In this document: positions 26,448 to 36,053 of the stretch, one piece after another
Layout of the letters: each line of letters begins with the position of its first letter
Position numbering within the stretch: the first letter of the stretch is position 1
Source: Ulvibacterium sp965228935
GTDB taxonomy: Bacteria; Bacteroidota; Bacteroidia; Flavobacteriales; Flavobacteriaceae
Direction: 5' to 3'
DNA: 64,000 nt
Assembly: GCF_965228935.1 (NCBI RefSeq)
Contig: NZ_OZ245846.1
Span: forward strand, 310,001 to 374,000
Notes under the pieces: generated by a model
Seen by the model: only the letters and a program-made list of their open reading frames with translations
Databases searched by the model: none
Told to the model about the DNA's origin: nothing
Position numbers and translations under genes: made by a program

Positions 26448-27557
26448 CTAATCCCTGTTTTCCGAACCTTTTTCGGCATCCTCGAAATTTACCTCATCAT
26501 CAAAAACACCTTTGTATGCCTTAATCCATCCATTCTTAAAAATGTTCCAAATAGTGGGCCAAACCCTTGTCTTCACATTGTTTAGGTCACCTTCAATGGG
26601 CACTTTGGTCGCCAGGGTATTGTTTCCCTTATTTTTGAGCAAAAATTTAAAAAAGCCCACGAAACCTTCCCAAAGAGTATTTAGAAAACTGTCCTGTTCG
26701 CCACCAATTAGCTCTGAATCTTTCAACAAGGGTTTTACATAGCCTGTTAAATACCCATCGGCAACGGCAATTTCACTGAAAAGATTAAAGTCTCCCTCTA
26801 CAAAATCCAAACCGGCGTAGTATTTTGTGAAGTCGTTCAAAGCGGTCACGGAAGCATTTTCCAGGGAAAAGGATACATCCATATCCGGAATTTGTTTTAC
26901 CAAATCCATTTTTCCTTCCAGTTTAAAATCCCCGTTTCCAATCGACACGGCCGTAGCATGGATTTCCGAGGGAAGATTACGTTCTTGCCGTACCACGTTC
27001 CTTAGGTTCGTTGCATCTAAATGTATTTGGTTCAGATTTAGATCAATATTTGGATCGGCGGTCAATTGCACAAAAGCCGCTTTTCCGTCAATGATCTTCA
27101 AATGGTTGATGTCTATCGGCACCAAATCTGTTAGGGCTTTGGTCCAATCCTCAAACTCTGGTTCGGGGCTTTCGTTTTTTTGTTGATCTTCAAAAACATA
27201 GATTATCTCGGGTCTGGTCAATATGATTTCGCTTACGATTTTCCCTTTGAAGAGCGATTTCCATTCCAAGGAAATATCGGTTTTTTCAAAATCCAAAAAT
27301 GGTACTTTAGAACCGGCATCGAGCTTTTTCAAATACAGGCTATCGATTATGTAGGCGCCCCTGAGCAAGGAGACATCGATATTTGAGACTTCTCCATAAT
27401 AACCGGGAATATCCGCCAAGACCTTATTCACATATCGTTTGAGGACATAGGGCAACGATAAGCGGGCCAGTACAAGAAGAATTATTAGGGCAAGGGGAAT
27501 TATATATCGTTTCCGCCTATAGAATTTGTGCTTTTTCCTCTTGTTTGCTCCTACCAT
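26448..27557 (-). CDS. DUF748/AsmA-like envelope protein
   Basis: 369 residues. A basic N-terminus and one TM helix (IPLALIILLVLARLSLPYVL) precede a beta-rich region with the DUF748/AsmA-like pattern SLLRGAYIIDSLYLKKL and TDISLEWKSLFKGKIVSEIILTRPEI in pieces. These proteins span the envelope and are linked to lipid transport or outer-membrane integrity. The N-terminal helix is inner-membrane. It is 21 bp downstream of a longer paralogue-like gene, same operon. Confidence 0.75.
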   Translation of the reverse strand: MVGANKRKKHKFYRRKRYIIPLALIILLVLARLSLPYVLKRYVNKVLADIPGYYGEVSNIDVSLLRGAYIIDSLYLKKLDAGSKVPFLDFEKTDISLEWKSLFKGKIVSEIILTRPEIIYVFEDQQKNESPEPEFEDWTKALTDLVPIDINHLKIIDGKAAFVQLTADPNIDLNLNQIHLDATNLRNVVRQERNLPSEIHATAVSIGNGDFKLEGKMDLVKQIPDMDVSFSLENASVTALNDFTKYYAGLDFVEGDFNLFSEIAVADGYLTGYVKPLLKDSELIGGEQDSFLNTLWEGFVGFFKFLLKNKGNNTLATKVPIEGDLNNVKTRVWPTIWNIFKNGWIKAYKGVFDDEVNFEDAEKGSENRD

Positions 27558-27578
27558 CTTAAAATCGTTTTATTCTCA

Positions 27579-29147
27579 TCAGGTGTCCTTTTTTCCATCA
27601 CCGGTCAACGTGTTCAATATACCATTTTCCATATTTTGCCACAGATAATTAAAAAACGATTTGGTCACATCCCGTTCGGTTTCGATATCCCCAAAACGAA
27701 AACCATCCTCGTCCGCCTTTGAACCATCGTTCACAAAAATGTTTCCAATAAAAGTCAGAAATTTATTGATTTTTAGCCTATCTCTATCCAGAACCTCAAA
27801 CCTGAAATCGCGATACTTCATTTTCATATCTCCTTTGGATTCCCTGGAATCACCTTGGAAATTAAAGTACATGGCATCTATAGTCCCTTTGGCCTTGACC
27901 CTGAGATTCGGTTTTAGGAACGTACTTAGTTTTTCGCTATCCAAATCCATCAACGATCCGGACATGGTAAAAGTATCCGCTGGGTCATTGATATGGAACC
28001 CCCAGTCCAAATCCAACTTGCCGTCACCCAAAATTTCGGCTGAGGCCCTAACCCTGGTCCTTTCTTTGTTTTCACCCGTATTGTCTATGTTGTTAATTCT
28101 GGCATCAAGTTGCTTAAAATAGAGCATCCCTGCCTTTCGTGTATCCTCTATTTTCTCCTCGTAGGCGACATATCCATCGCTGATCGATATTTTGGCAATA
28201 TCAATTCCTATGGGAAGTTCCCTTAATAATCTGCTATAGAGTGGTTTTTCCTGTAAATTGTCCGGTAGCCGTTTGTCCCTATATATTTCCAAATTAGGTC
28301 TGTAAAACCGACTTTCGAAAACCGTAACTAAAAACCTATCGGACTTGAACCCTAAATTCAGTTCCCCTATTTCCAATTTCGGAATCGTAAGATCAACATA
28401 ATCACGTTCCACGGTTAAATGTGTGGAAAGTTTCTCCTTACTATATTTGGTGGCAAGGACTATATTATTAATTTGGGAATCATTTGGTGAGATTATGATT
28501 TTTGAAGTATTTAAAGTCTCGAAAGTTCCCATATCCACAAACGTCTCCCTGACTTCCAAACGATAGTCCTTGAAAGAAAGAGGTATTTTTTTGGTAATGA
28601 GCATAGGTCCGGTCTCTCCTTCCGAGAGCATAAGATTATAAGACTCCACAGCCATTTTTATACTATCCTTCCCTTCCTGGAACAAATAAAAACTCCCATT
28701 GTCTATCTTTAGGTTTTGTATAAAAATAGTTTTGAGGAGGCCCACAATACCTTTTTTGGTATGTCCTGTTTTTTGGTGGTGGTTAAAGGGGGAATATCTT
28801 AAAACAGGTTCTTTAAGCGTAAGCGCGTCAAGGTATATGGTATTCTTGAAAAATAGTTGCCCGTAGTTGAGTCCGTTTATTTTGAGACTTTGGGCAGTGA
28901 AGGACGTGTGGTTCAAAACCGTATCCCGATTGGATATATTTAGGGCAATATCTCGCAGGATAACATCGCCCCCTAAAATATTGGTTTCAATATTGGAATA
29001 AGCAAGGGCCATATGATTTGGGATCTTTCGGGAAAGAAAATTGGCCACTATAGACTTTGCCCGCCACTGAAGTACTCCTAGACCTACGACCAAAACGAGC
29101 AGCGGTACTGCCAAGGCTCCAATAATTGTTTTCTTTCGAATTGCCAT
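27579..29147 (-). CDS. AsmA/DUF748-like envelope protein, long form
   Basis: 522 residues with one N-terminal TM helix (GALAVPLLVLVVGLGVLQW) and AsmA-like beta repeats (ALAYSNIETNILGGDVILRDIALNI in its first 75 residues). It resembles the shorter product of the next gene, so the two may be ancient duplicates. Probable role is in envelope lipid handling. Follows a four-TM protein on the same strand by 48 bp. Confidence 0.75.
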   Translation of the reverse strand: MAIRKKTIIGALAVPLLVLVVGLGVLQWRAKSIVANFLSRKIPNHMALAYSNIETNILGGDVILRDIALNISNRDTVLNHTSFTAQSLKINGLNYGQLFFKNTIYLDALTLKEPVLRYSPFNHHQKTGHTKKGIVGLLKTIFIQNLKIDNGSFYLFQEGKDSIKMAVESYNLMLSEGETGPMLITKKIPLSFKDYRLEVRETFVDMGTFETLNTSKIIISPNDSQINNIVLATKYSKEKLSTHLTVERDYVDLTIPKLEIGELNLGFKSDRFLVTVFESRFYRPNLEIYRDKRLPDNLQEKPLYSRLLRELPIGIDIAKISISDGYVAYEEKIEDTRKAGMLYFKQLDARINNIDNTGENKERTRVRASAEILGDGKLDLDWGFHINDPADTFTMSGSLMDLDSEKLSTFLKPNLRVKAKGTIDAMYFNFQGDSRESKGDMKMKYRDFRFEVLDRDRLKINKFLTFIGNIFVNDGSKADEDGFRFGDIETERDVTKSFFNYLWQNMENGILNTLTGDGKKDT

Positions 29148-29195
29148 AATGTTTGGAGATAGTCTTAGTAGCGTATTTAGGCACTTATTGTCCTT

Positions 29196-29726
29196 TTATC
29201 CTTCATCGGTTTCATTTTCGGTCAAGGGATGATCCATCTTGCCCAGTCCCACAATCTTAATGATATTAACTACCGTATTGTATAACATGATTACCACAAC
29301 TATGAGTGCCGCACTGAGCATGCTGGAAATACCTAGGGAAAAATAATAAACAATGCTGAACCATTCATTGGGTACATTTTCGGATTCGGTCACCGGTAAA
29401 TTAAAGAGGAGGAATGAAATTAGCGAAGCAACGAATATTATGGTGTCCACCTTTGCAATCTGTAGAATATGCCGATAATGGTCTTTTTTCAATTTGGATT
29501 TGGCCCCGGAACTTATACCCAATACGGTAAGTAAAAGGGCCAATATGGTGGCGGAGGCAAGGGCTATGGTATTGCATAGGGTATTGATTCCGGCAACGGA
29601 ATTTTTAATGAGTACCTTGGCCTCGTATCCGCTTAGTTCACCTAAAAGAAAGGTGCCCAATAACATTACAAGCAGTGAGATTACGCCTCCGGTTATTGCC
29701 CTTTTGGTATATCTACTGATTTTCAT
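29196..29726 (-). CDS. four-span membrane protein of unknown family
   Basis: 176 residues with hydrophobic segments at about 11-32, 48-72, 92-112 and 127-158, and a charged tail. No catalytic motif. It stands between an ArsC-like protein and the AsmA-like pair on one strand, so it may belong to the same transcript. Family not recognised. Confidence 0.7.
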   Translation of the reverse strand: MKISRYTKRAITGGVISLLVMLLGTFLLGELSGYEAKVLIKNSVAGINTLCNTIALASATILALLLTVLGISSGAKSKLKKDHYRHILQIAKVDTIIFVASLISFLLFNLPVTESENVPNEWFSIVYYFSLGISSMLSAALIVVVIMLYNTVVNIIKIVGLGKMDHPLTENETDEG

Positions 29727-29752
29727 CGGCCCACCTCTTCTGTTTATTTGTT

Positions 29753-30157
29753 CTACGTTTTTGATTGGCCCCTACTATCAATCTTCATATATTCCAAAAA
29801 ATCGGATGGTGAATTTATGGAATGTGTATTGGAGCCCATAACAATGATCGGATGGGCCAGGGTCTCCGGGTGTTTCTCCAAAACCCTTAACCAATCATGT
29901 TCATCCAGGCTGGGATTTTGTGATCCGTAAGCCTCTACAAAGCTGGGGTGTTCGGTATTTACCAAATCCGCAATTTTTTTATCGAGTCCTGAGGCGAGCT
30001 CGGCCCATTGAGTTCCGGGTATATGGGTCTTGGCAAGGTCGATGGCCCTGATCTCCCTTTCGGAAGCTTTTACATAGGCATATGTTTGTTTTCCCAGACT
30101 GGTACCCGAATGATAATATAACCTAATTTCCCTTTTATCCCTAGCAATAGTTCCCAT
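29753..30157 (-). CDS. ArsC/Spx-family-like thioredoxin-fold protein without the catalytic Cys
   Basis: I choose ATG 30157 (134 residues), which fits flavobacterial ArsC-family relatives; ATG 30241 gives an unlikely extension. The fold pattern is present (IRLYYHSGTSLGKQTYAYV, GTQWAELASGLDKKIADL, HDWLRVLEKHPETLAHPII). The CxxC or Cx5R-type active-site Cys is absent: the loop reads HSGTSLGK. It is therefore unlikely to be an arsenate reductase. First gene of a minus-strand set of four. Confidence 0.75.
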   Translation of the reverse strand: MGTIARDKREIRLYYHSGTSLGKQTYAYVKASEREIRAIDLAKTHIPGTQWAELASGLDKKIADLVNTEHPSFVEAYGSQNPSLDEHDWLRVLEKHPETLAHPIIVMGSNTHSINSPSDFLEYMKIDSRGQSKT

Positions 30158-30301
30158 CCCTATTTTTTCGATTTTTTTAAAAATAGTACAACCAAGGTAT
30201 CCACCTTTGCTCTTATCGTATGGATACTGACGCAATCGCAAGAGCCATTTGTTCCTAGGATGTAAAGCAGTATCTTAGGAACCAACAAAGTCTCTACCAA
30301 A

Positions 30302-31717
30302 ATGCTCACCATCCTCATCTTCTTCTATTTGACGATAACCGTGTGGGCTTTGGCAAGTATCATCTTCCATGGTTCCAGGCCAAGCCGTTCCGTTAGCTGG
30401 GTGTTGGCCGTGTTGTTGTTTCCCTTTTTAGGCCCCTTGTTGTACTATCTTTTTGGTGTTAACCGCAGGAAGTTTAAATTCTATAAATTAAAGGGCAATT
30501 TAAAAAGAAGATTATATGATGAAATGTATAAGGAGTCCCGTATCCATGAATATAGGAATGCACTGGAAACCCAAGGGAGACTGGCCAAAATGCTCAAAAA
30601 CAGTTCAGGTTTCTTTCCTGATGTAGGGAACAAGGTAGAGGTATTGCATGCGGGTATCGAAACCTTTGAAAGAATTTTTGAAGCCCTGGAAGATGCCAAA
30701 GAGTTTATCCATGTGCAGTACTATATTTTTGAGGAAGGGAAACTTCAGGACAGGTTTCACCAAATTTTCAAGAAAAAGATCCAAGAAGGGGTGGAGGTGC
30801 GAATGATGTACGATTCCTTGGGAAGTAGATCCTTTAAGGGTAAATTAAAAAAGCGATTTCGAAAAATTGGGGTAAGCACATACCCTATGATGCCCTTGCG
30901 CATCGGTAATTTTATGTACACCCTAAACTATCGCAATCATAGAAAAATTATTGTGGTGGATGGGAAGGTGGGCTTTGTTGGTGGCATGAACGTTTCCGAT
31001 AAATACATTAAATCCATATCCGAATTGGGTGTATGGGAAGATATACATCTAAGACTGGAAGGGCCGGCAGTAAGCAGTCTCCATAAAATCTTTATCAAGG
31101 ACTACCATTTTGCCAGTAGGAAAAAGGTACTTTTGACACCAAAATATCTTCCAAAGCTGAAGGAGGTGGGCAATTCAGTAGTTCAGATAATCGCAAGTGG
31201 CCCTGACTCCAACCAACCGGATATTTTACATCAATATGTGGCCATGATCAATTTGGCCGAGAAGAGCATATCCATAGCCAATCCCTATTTTATTCCCGGC
31301 CCCGTGGTCTTGAACGCATTAAAAATAGCTGCCCTCGGTGGTACGGACATACGTTTGCTGTTTCCAAGAAATTCCGATTCCTTTTTGGCCAAATATAGTA
31401 TGTACGCCAATTTTGAAGACCTCCTTGCCGTTGGCATAAAAATATATATGCGAACCGATTTTTCCCATAGTAAAATGATTGTTGTCGATAGAAAAATTGC
31501 CTCCGTGGGCTCTGGAAATTTCGATTACCGTAGTTTTGAACATAATTTTGAGTCCAATGCAATCATATATGATGCAGGGGTCGCCCATCAAATTTCAGAG
31601 GAGTTTGATAAGGAATGTGAAGAAGCGTATCCCTTGGTTTACGAAGAGTTCAAAAATCGCGCTCGAGTTCAAAAATTCAAAGAGGGCCTGGCAAAGTTTT
31701 TTAGCCCGTTACTCTAG
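30302..31717 (+). CDS. cls: cardiolipin synthase
   Basis: 471 residues. Two N-terminal TM helices with the PLD_N pattern, then two phospholipase D HKD motifs: NHRKIIVVDGKVGFVGGMN and HSKMIVVDRKIASVGSGNFD. Size and order match bacterial cardiolipin synthases, which condense two phosphatidylglycerols in the inner membrane. Divergent from the ArsC-like gene. Confidence 0.95.
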   Translation: MLTILIFFYLTITVWALASIIFHGSRPSRSVSWVLAVLLFPFLGPLLYYLFGVNRRKFKFYKLKGNLKRRLYDEMYKESRIHEYRNALETQGRLAKMLKNSSGFFPDVGNKVEVLHAGIETFERIFEALEDAKEFIHVQYYIFEEGKLQDRFHQIFKKKIQEGVEVRMMYDSLGSRSFKGKLKKRFRKIGVSTYPMMPLRIGNFMYTLNYRNHRKIIVVDGKVGFVGGMNVSDKYIKSISELGVWEDIHLRLEGPAVSSLHKIFIKDYHFASRKKVLLTPKYLPKLKEVGNSVVQIIASGPDSNQPDILHQYVAMINLAEKSISIANPYFIPGPVVLNALKIAALGGTDIRLLFPRNSDSFLAKYSMYANFEDLLAVGIKIYMRTDFSHSKMIVVDRKIASVGSGNFDYRSFEHNFESNAIIYDAGVAHQISEEFDKECEEAYPLVYEEFKNRARVQKFKEGLAKFFSPLL

Positions 31718-31733
31718 TAAAGTGTTTTATTGA

Positions 31734-32345
31734 ATGCAAAAAATTACCTTATTATTGCTTATGTCCCTTCCCATTTCCTATCCTCAAAATACCATTCCCA
31801 AAAGTATTGAGGAAGAGGCAATAATTGCCCTCTCCCATTACCCGGATTTAAAGGATGTTCCCATTATTTTTAAATTCAAAAAAAATATCCGTAAGTCCAC
31901 CATGCAGGCGCAGCCAGTGTTCGGCAGCCTTTTTAAGTCCCGGGAAAAGAGGAAATATCTAATACTTATCAGCGAAAAGTTTAAAATAGCGGATAGCGTT
32001 TACTATACAAAGGATATGCCCTCCGACATACTGATCGGTTGGCTGGGCCATGAACTGGGCCATATTATGGACTATAGGGATCGCAGCAGCATAGACCTTA
32101 TTGGTTTTGGGCTGGGATACCTATTTTCCAAGAACTTTATTAAAAAGGCGGAACGTATTGCAGATACCTATGCGGTGGCCCACGGTATGGAGGAATATAT
32201 TCTAAAAACGAAAAATTTTATTTTGAAAAAATCCAATATTTCAGAAAAATATAAAAGGCGGATCAAGGAGCTCTATCTCTCTCCAGAAGAAATTATGATT
32301 CTGGCAAAGAAGCGGGAAGCGGATATGGAGACGGACTTGCCCTGA
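31734..32345 (+). CDS. small secreted M48-like metalloprotease
   Basis: 203 residues with a signal peptide (MQKITLLLLMSLPISYPQ) and the zinc motif GHELGHIMDYRD, plus ERIADTYAV as the third-ligand region. It starts 17 bp after cls, so is likely cotranscribed. Substrate unknown. Confidence 0.8.
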   Translation: MQKITLLLLMSLPISYPQNTIPKSIEEEAIIALSHYPDLKDVPIIFKFKKNIRKSTMQAQPVFGSLFKSREKRKYLILISEKFKIADSVYYTKDMPSDILIGWLGHELGHIMDYRDRSSIDLIGFGLGYLFSKNFIKKAERIADTYAVAHGMEEYILKTKNFILKKSNISEKYKRRIKELYLSPEEIMILAKKREADMETDLP

Positions 32346-32346
32346 G

Positions 32347-33873
32347 TTATCTTGTTTTTGAGGTTACAAACTCCTCCCATTCCGCAAATTTCTCCTCGCC
32401 CATTACCCGTTCCATTTTTACCTGCCCTCCCTTTTTCTTATTCTCACCACTCCATTCATGAAAGATTTCGGGATTAGTCGTTTTAACCTTGACCCCTTCC
32501 AGGGCCTTGGTCCGAGCCACTTTATAGTTCTTATTCGCGTCCTTTAAAAAACGGTCGAGGTATTTGGAGAGTTTTTGCTCCGGAACATTCGCTTCCGTAC
32601 CCAAATACCAAAAATGGTAAAAGCCATCCTCAAATTTTTTGGCACACAAGGTATATTCTGGAATTTGTATATCGAACTCTCGTTCCAGAAAGTTTACGGC
32701 ATCGTCCAACTTGTTGACCGAAAGTTGGGAGCCTACCGTATTTAAAAAGAATTTGGTCCTGCCCGTGATTTTGATCTCCGCCCGTTCTATATTCGTGAAT
32801 TCAATGGTATCCCCTATCATATATCTCCAGGCACCAGCAACCGTACTAAGGATAAGTACATAATCCTGGCCCAACTCAACTTCCGATAATGTTCTGGAAG
32901 GCGCGTCGTCCGACAGAGAGCCGTCTGGATTTATGTATTTTGGTTCAAAGGGGACAAATTCAAAATAAATACCGTTATCGGTTATCAATCGCATGGCATC
33001 GGTTTCCGGTCGACTTTGAAAAGCTATGAATCCTTCCGAGGCCAAATATGTATCAATAACGGTAATAGGTTTGCCCATAAGAGCGTTGAAACTCTTTTCA
33101 TATGGACCAAAAGCTACACCACCGGAAGTATACACTTGTAGATTGGGCCAAATCTCATGGATGTTTTTTAGTCCATGGACATCGATTACTTCTTTGAGCA
33201 TCAATTCCAACCAGGAAGGAATTCCACTTAGGGCCCCGATATCCCAATTGGGTGCTTCTTTCACTATCCTTTGTACACGCCTATCCCAATCATCGATTTT
33301 GGCAATATCCTTTCCCGGTTTGTAATATCCCTGAAACCAGGATGGAATGTTACTGGCACTGATACCACTGATTTCCCCTTCGGCATGATCTTCTTTCTCG
33401 ATGAGATCCGTGGAACTTCCCAACATTAGAATTTCCTTTTCAAAGAAATCCGAAGGGAGATCAAAATTGCTCAGGGAAAATACTTGCTTGATCCCGGCCT
33501 TTTTTATGGCATCGACCATATCCGCCGTTACTGGAATTCGCTTACTGGTCTTCCCCGTAGTACCTGAGCTCAGGGCAAAGTAATTGGGGTTTCCAGGCCA
33601 TGTAACATCCGTTCGGCCCTTATGGAGTTTCTTCCACCACTGGGCACTTATTTTTGCATAATCAAAATAGGGTATTTTGGACGCAAAGGTCTTGGGTATG
33701 TTTTTTTTACCAAGAATATCCTGAAATCCGTAATGTTTGCCAAAATCGGTTTCGGCAGCGGTTTTGAGTAGATCTTTGAGAACCTCCTTCTGCTCTTGCA
33801 CCGGATTGGGTTTCGAGCCCAATTTATCCGTAACATGAATAACTCCTTTGATAAGACTTCCTAAAATAGGCAT
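32347..33873 (-). CDS. GH3 auxin-responsive promoter family protein
   Basis: 508 residues. It contains ALSSGTTGKTSKRIPVT, the acyl-adenylate P-loop of GH3-like enzymes, and YTSGGVAFGPYEKSF and DTYLASEGFIA motifs of the family. Plant GH3 enzymes link amino acids to hormones; bacterial homologues are of unknown substrate. It converges with the M48-like gene (2-bp gap). Confidence 0.9.
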   Translation of the reverse strand: MPILGSLIKGVIHVTDKLGSKPNPVQEQKEVLKDLLKTAAETDFGKHYGFQDILGKKNIPKTFASKIPYFDYAKISAQWWKKLHKGRTDVTWPGNPNYFALSSGTTGKTSKRIPVTADMVDAIKKAGIKQVFSLSNFDLPSDFFEKEILMLGSSTDLIEKEDHAEGEISGISASNIPSWFQGYYKPGKDIAKIDDWDRRVQRIVKEAPNWDIGALSGIPSWLELMLKEVIDVHGLKNIHEIWPNLQVYTSGGVAFGPYEKSFNALMGKPITVIDTYLASEGFIAFQSRPETDAMRLITDNGIYFEFVPFEPKYINPDGSLSDDAPSRTLSEVELGQDYVLILSTVAGAWRYMIGDTIEFTNIERAEIKITGRTKFFLNTVGSQLSVNKLDDAVNFLEREFDIQIPEYTLCAKKFEDGFYHFWYLGTEANVPEQKLSKYLDRFLKDANKNYKVARTKALEGVKVKTTNPEIFHEWSGENKKKGGQVKMERVMGEEKFAEWEEFVTSKTR

Positions 33874-34916
33874 TTTCCAATTTTTTTAGTTCACTAGGCG
33901 GTATATTTTTTAGTTTGGCCAAGGGCCGTAGTCCGTTTAGTCCCGGTAACCCGATTTTTGATGTACACACTATTTTGGATAATACGGTACATCTACATAT
34001 TGAATATCACATCTTGTCTTCAACGAAATTAATAACGGACAACCAAAATGCCTTGATCCATATGAAAAAAGCTTTAATGTATTCAAAAAAATGATTTCCG
34101 AAAGATTGTGGGCTTACAATTGCCTGCATGGAATAAAAAGGGAACGTCCCCACGTTCCCTTTTCCTTTTTGTTAAATAACCTCAAGAAGTGGAGGTTTTT
34201 ACTTAACCTACTTATGGATTCAAATATCATTTTTTAAAGGAGCATTTCTTGGCTCAAATGATTAAACTATTGCCTCAATCGCCATAGTCCTAAACCTTAT
34301 TCCAAAAAAAACAAAAACAAGTATTTAATAACAAAATATAAAACAAACAATGCATAATCATGTTTGCCTACATCGAGTTTTCAATATCTCAACTTTAAGT
34401 AGGCTTTCTCCTTAAAATGAAGAATTTAATTGAGTTTTGCCTGTGCACTAGACCAAAATTTCAGGTCAAAGCTCATCTTGGGAATATCTGTGAGACTCTT
34501 TTAGGTTTAGATGGCCATCAAAAGTACAAATGCTTAAAGACTGCCAAAACATATTGAAACCGCCAAACAACTACTTGTTCGCACAAGACGGATGTCATAG
34601 CAGATGACCATTTTCAGGACTTGAGGGGTAGATACAAAAGAAGCAGGACTTAAGGCCCTGCTTTAGAACAAATAAAAAACGAATATTTCTCGGGACAATC
34701 AGAATGACCCAAACTTTTGGGAAACTTGATCACCCGATTTAGTATTCAAGGTAATGCTTTGGTTTGATATTAATTACCTGTTTGAAATACATACCTTGGA
34801 TGAAAAGATTTTAACTTATTTCTACACTGGAAAATCTTGAGTCGGTAAAAAGAATAACATTCTAATGTTTTCAAGATTGATTATCTTTTGGGAAATATTC
34901 AATTGTTCTTGATTCT
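33874..34916. other. gene-free kilobase
   Basis: No open frame here has a family signature, an adequate start and length. It contains one strong hairpin with T-tract (34136-34170, below) and a second weaker stem (AAGCAGG 34641-34647 with CCTGCTT 34657-34663) in AT-rich sequence. I see no transposase remnant that I can defend. The size is unusual for this otherwise dense genome. Confidence 0.5.
34136..34170 (+). terminator. hairpin with T-tract in the gene-free region
   Basis: A 12-bp perfect stem (34136-34147 with 34152-34163, loop CCCC) followed by a T-rich tract. No protein gene lies just upstream on the plus strand, since GH3 reads the other way from 33873, so it may end a small RNA transcribed from the GH3 upstream spacer. 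That is inference. Confidence 0.6.
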
Positions 34917-35426
34917 ATGTATAAATACCTAACTATCATTTTTCTTGTAGCATTGGTCCTAAGTTGTTCTGATAAAGTGGAAAATGTAGAATTTGAACCT
35001 CCTGATTGGTCCTCTAGACATGCCGATATTGTCAATAGTGACAGTTTGGAACAAGGTAAATCCTATCTATCCATTTATTCCCAGATCTATACGTTGGATG
35101 GCGGGCGAAGGAGCAATCTTACGGCAATGACAAGTCTTAGAAATACAAGTGTTAACGACACAATCTATATCTCTAAAGTGGATTACTATGATACTGATGG
35201 AACATTAATAAGGCATTATTTAAAGAAAACCATTTTTTTAGGACCATTGGAAACTGTTGACCTTGTAATTGAGGAAATGGATGAGGAAGGGGGCACAGGC
35301 TCAAACTTTATTTTTGAATGGTCAAAACCAAAAAATTGCCCGGAGCCCCTGTTTGAAGGAGTTATGAGTTCTACAGTTGGTCAACAAGGATTATCATTCA
35401 CTACCCAATCAAGACGCATTGAATAA
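34917..35426 (+). CDS. DUF3124 lipoprotein (copy 2)
   Basis: 169 residues with a lipoprotein signal (VLSCS). The DUF3124 signature is YLSIYSQIYTL, MTSLRNTSVNDTIYISKVDYYD, GTLIRHYL and GSNFIFEW. It is a paralogue of the product at 13068. Its stop is 3 bp from the start of marC, so the two are cotranscribed, followed by corA 10 bp later. Confidence 0.8.
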   Translation: MYKYLTIIFLVALVLSCSDKVENVEFEPPDWSSRHADIVNSDSLEQGKSYLSIYSQIYTLDGGRRSNLTAMTSLRNTSVNDTIYISKVDYYDTDGTLIRHYLKKTIFLGPLETVDLVIEEMDEEGGTGSNFIFEWSKPKNCPEPLFEGVMSSTVGQQGLSFTTQSRRIE

Positions 35427-35428
35427 TC

Positions 35429-36043
35429 ATGATAGCGGTTTTAACAAAAATCTTTTTCATATTCGCAGTAATTGATCCCATTGGTTCAATTCCTGTATAT
35501 CTAGAAGCAACAAAAGAGTTTGACAAGGCACATAAAAAGAAGATTGCCGTTAGGGCTTGCGCAATCGCATTTTTGATTCTCCTTTTTTTCATCGTGATAG
35601 GCCAACTAATATTGGAAGGTATGTCCGTTTCTTTGGATGCCTTTCAAATCTCTGGAGGGGTAATTCTATTTCTTTTTTCATTGACCATGATATTTGGGGA
35701 CGGAAAACCTGAAAGGGAAAAAAATAATATCTCCGATTATAGACATGTCACTATATTTCCCATTGCCATTCCATCAATTGCCTCTCCTGGTGCAATCATG
35801 GCTGTGGTCCTGTTGACCGACAATCATTTATATACTATAAAAGAACAGGCAATAACTACATTATTGGTACTTGTGGTAATCGGACTTACCAGCCTGCTTC
35901 TTCTTGCCGCCAATGTGTTGCAAAAAAGAATTGGCAACTATGGCATTATGGTAATCAGCAAGATTATGGGGTTGATTCTTGCGGCGTACGCAGTACAAAG
36001 TATTTTAAGCGGAATTTCCCGTTATTTTTTGAATCTACAATAA
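35429..36043 (+). CDS. marC: MarC-family membrane protein
   Basis: 204 residues with six predicted membrane helices. It has the family signatures IFAVIDPIGSIPVYL near the N-terminus and IAIPSIASPGAIMAVVLL in the middle. MarC proteins have no proven transport substrate. Middle gene of a DUF3124-marC-corA operon. Confidence 0.88.
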   Translation: MIAVLTKIFFIFAVIDPIGSIPVYLEATKEFDKAHKKKIAVRACAIAFLILLFFIVIGQLILEGMSVSLDAFQISGGVILFLFSLTMIFGDGKPEREKNNISDYRHVTIFPIAIPSIASPGAIMAVVLLTDNHLYTIKEQAITTLLVLVVIGLTSLLLLAANVLQKRIGNYGIMVISKIMGLILAAYAVQSILSGISRYFLNLQ

Positions 36044-36053
36044 ACAAAGGGTT

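Noticed and set aside
34641..34663. Short stem in the gene-free region as a transposon end
   Set aside because: Only 7 bp and no matching partner or transposase remnant.
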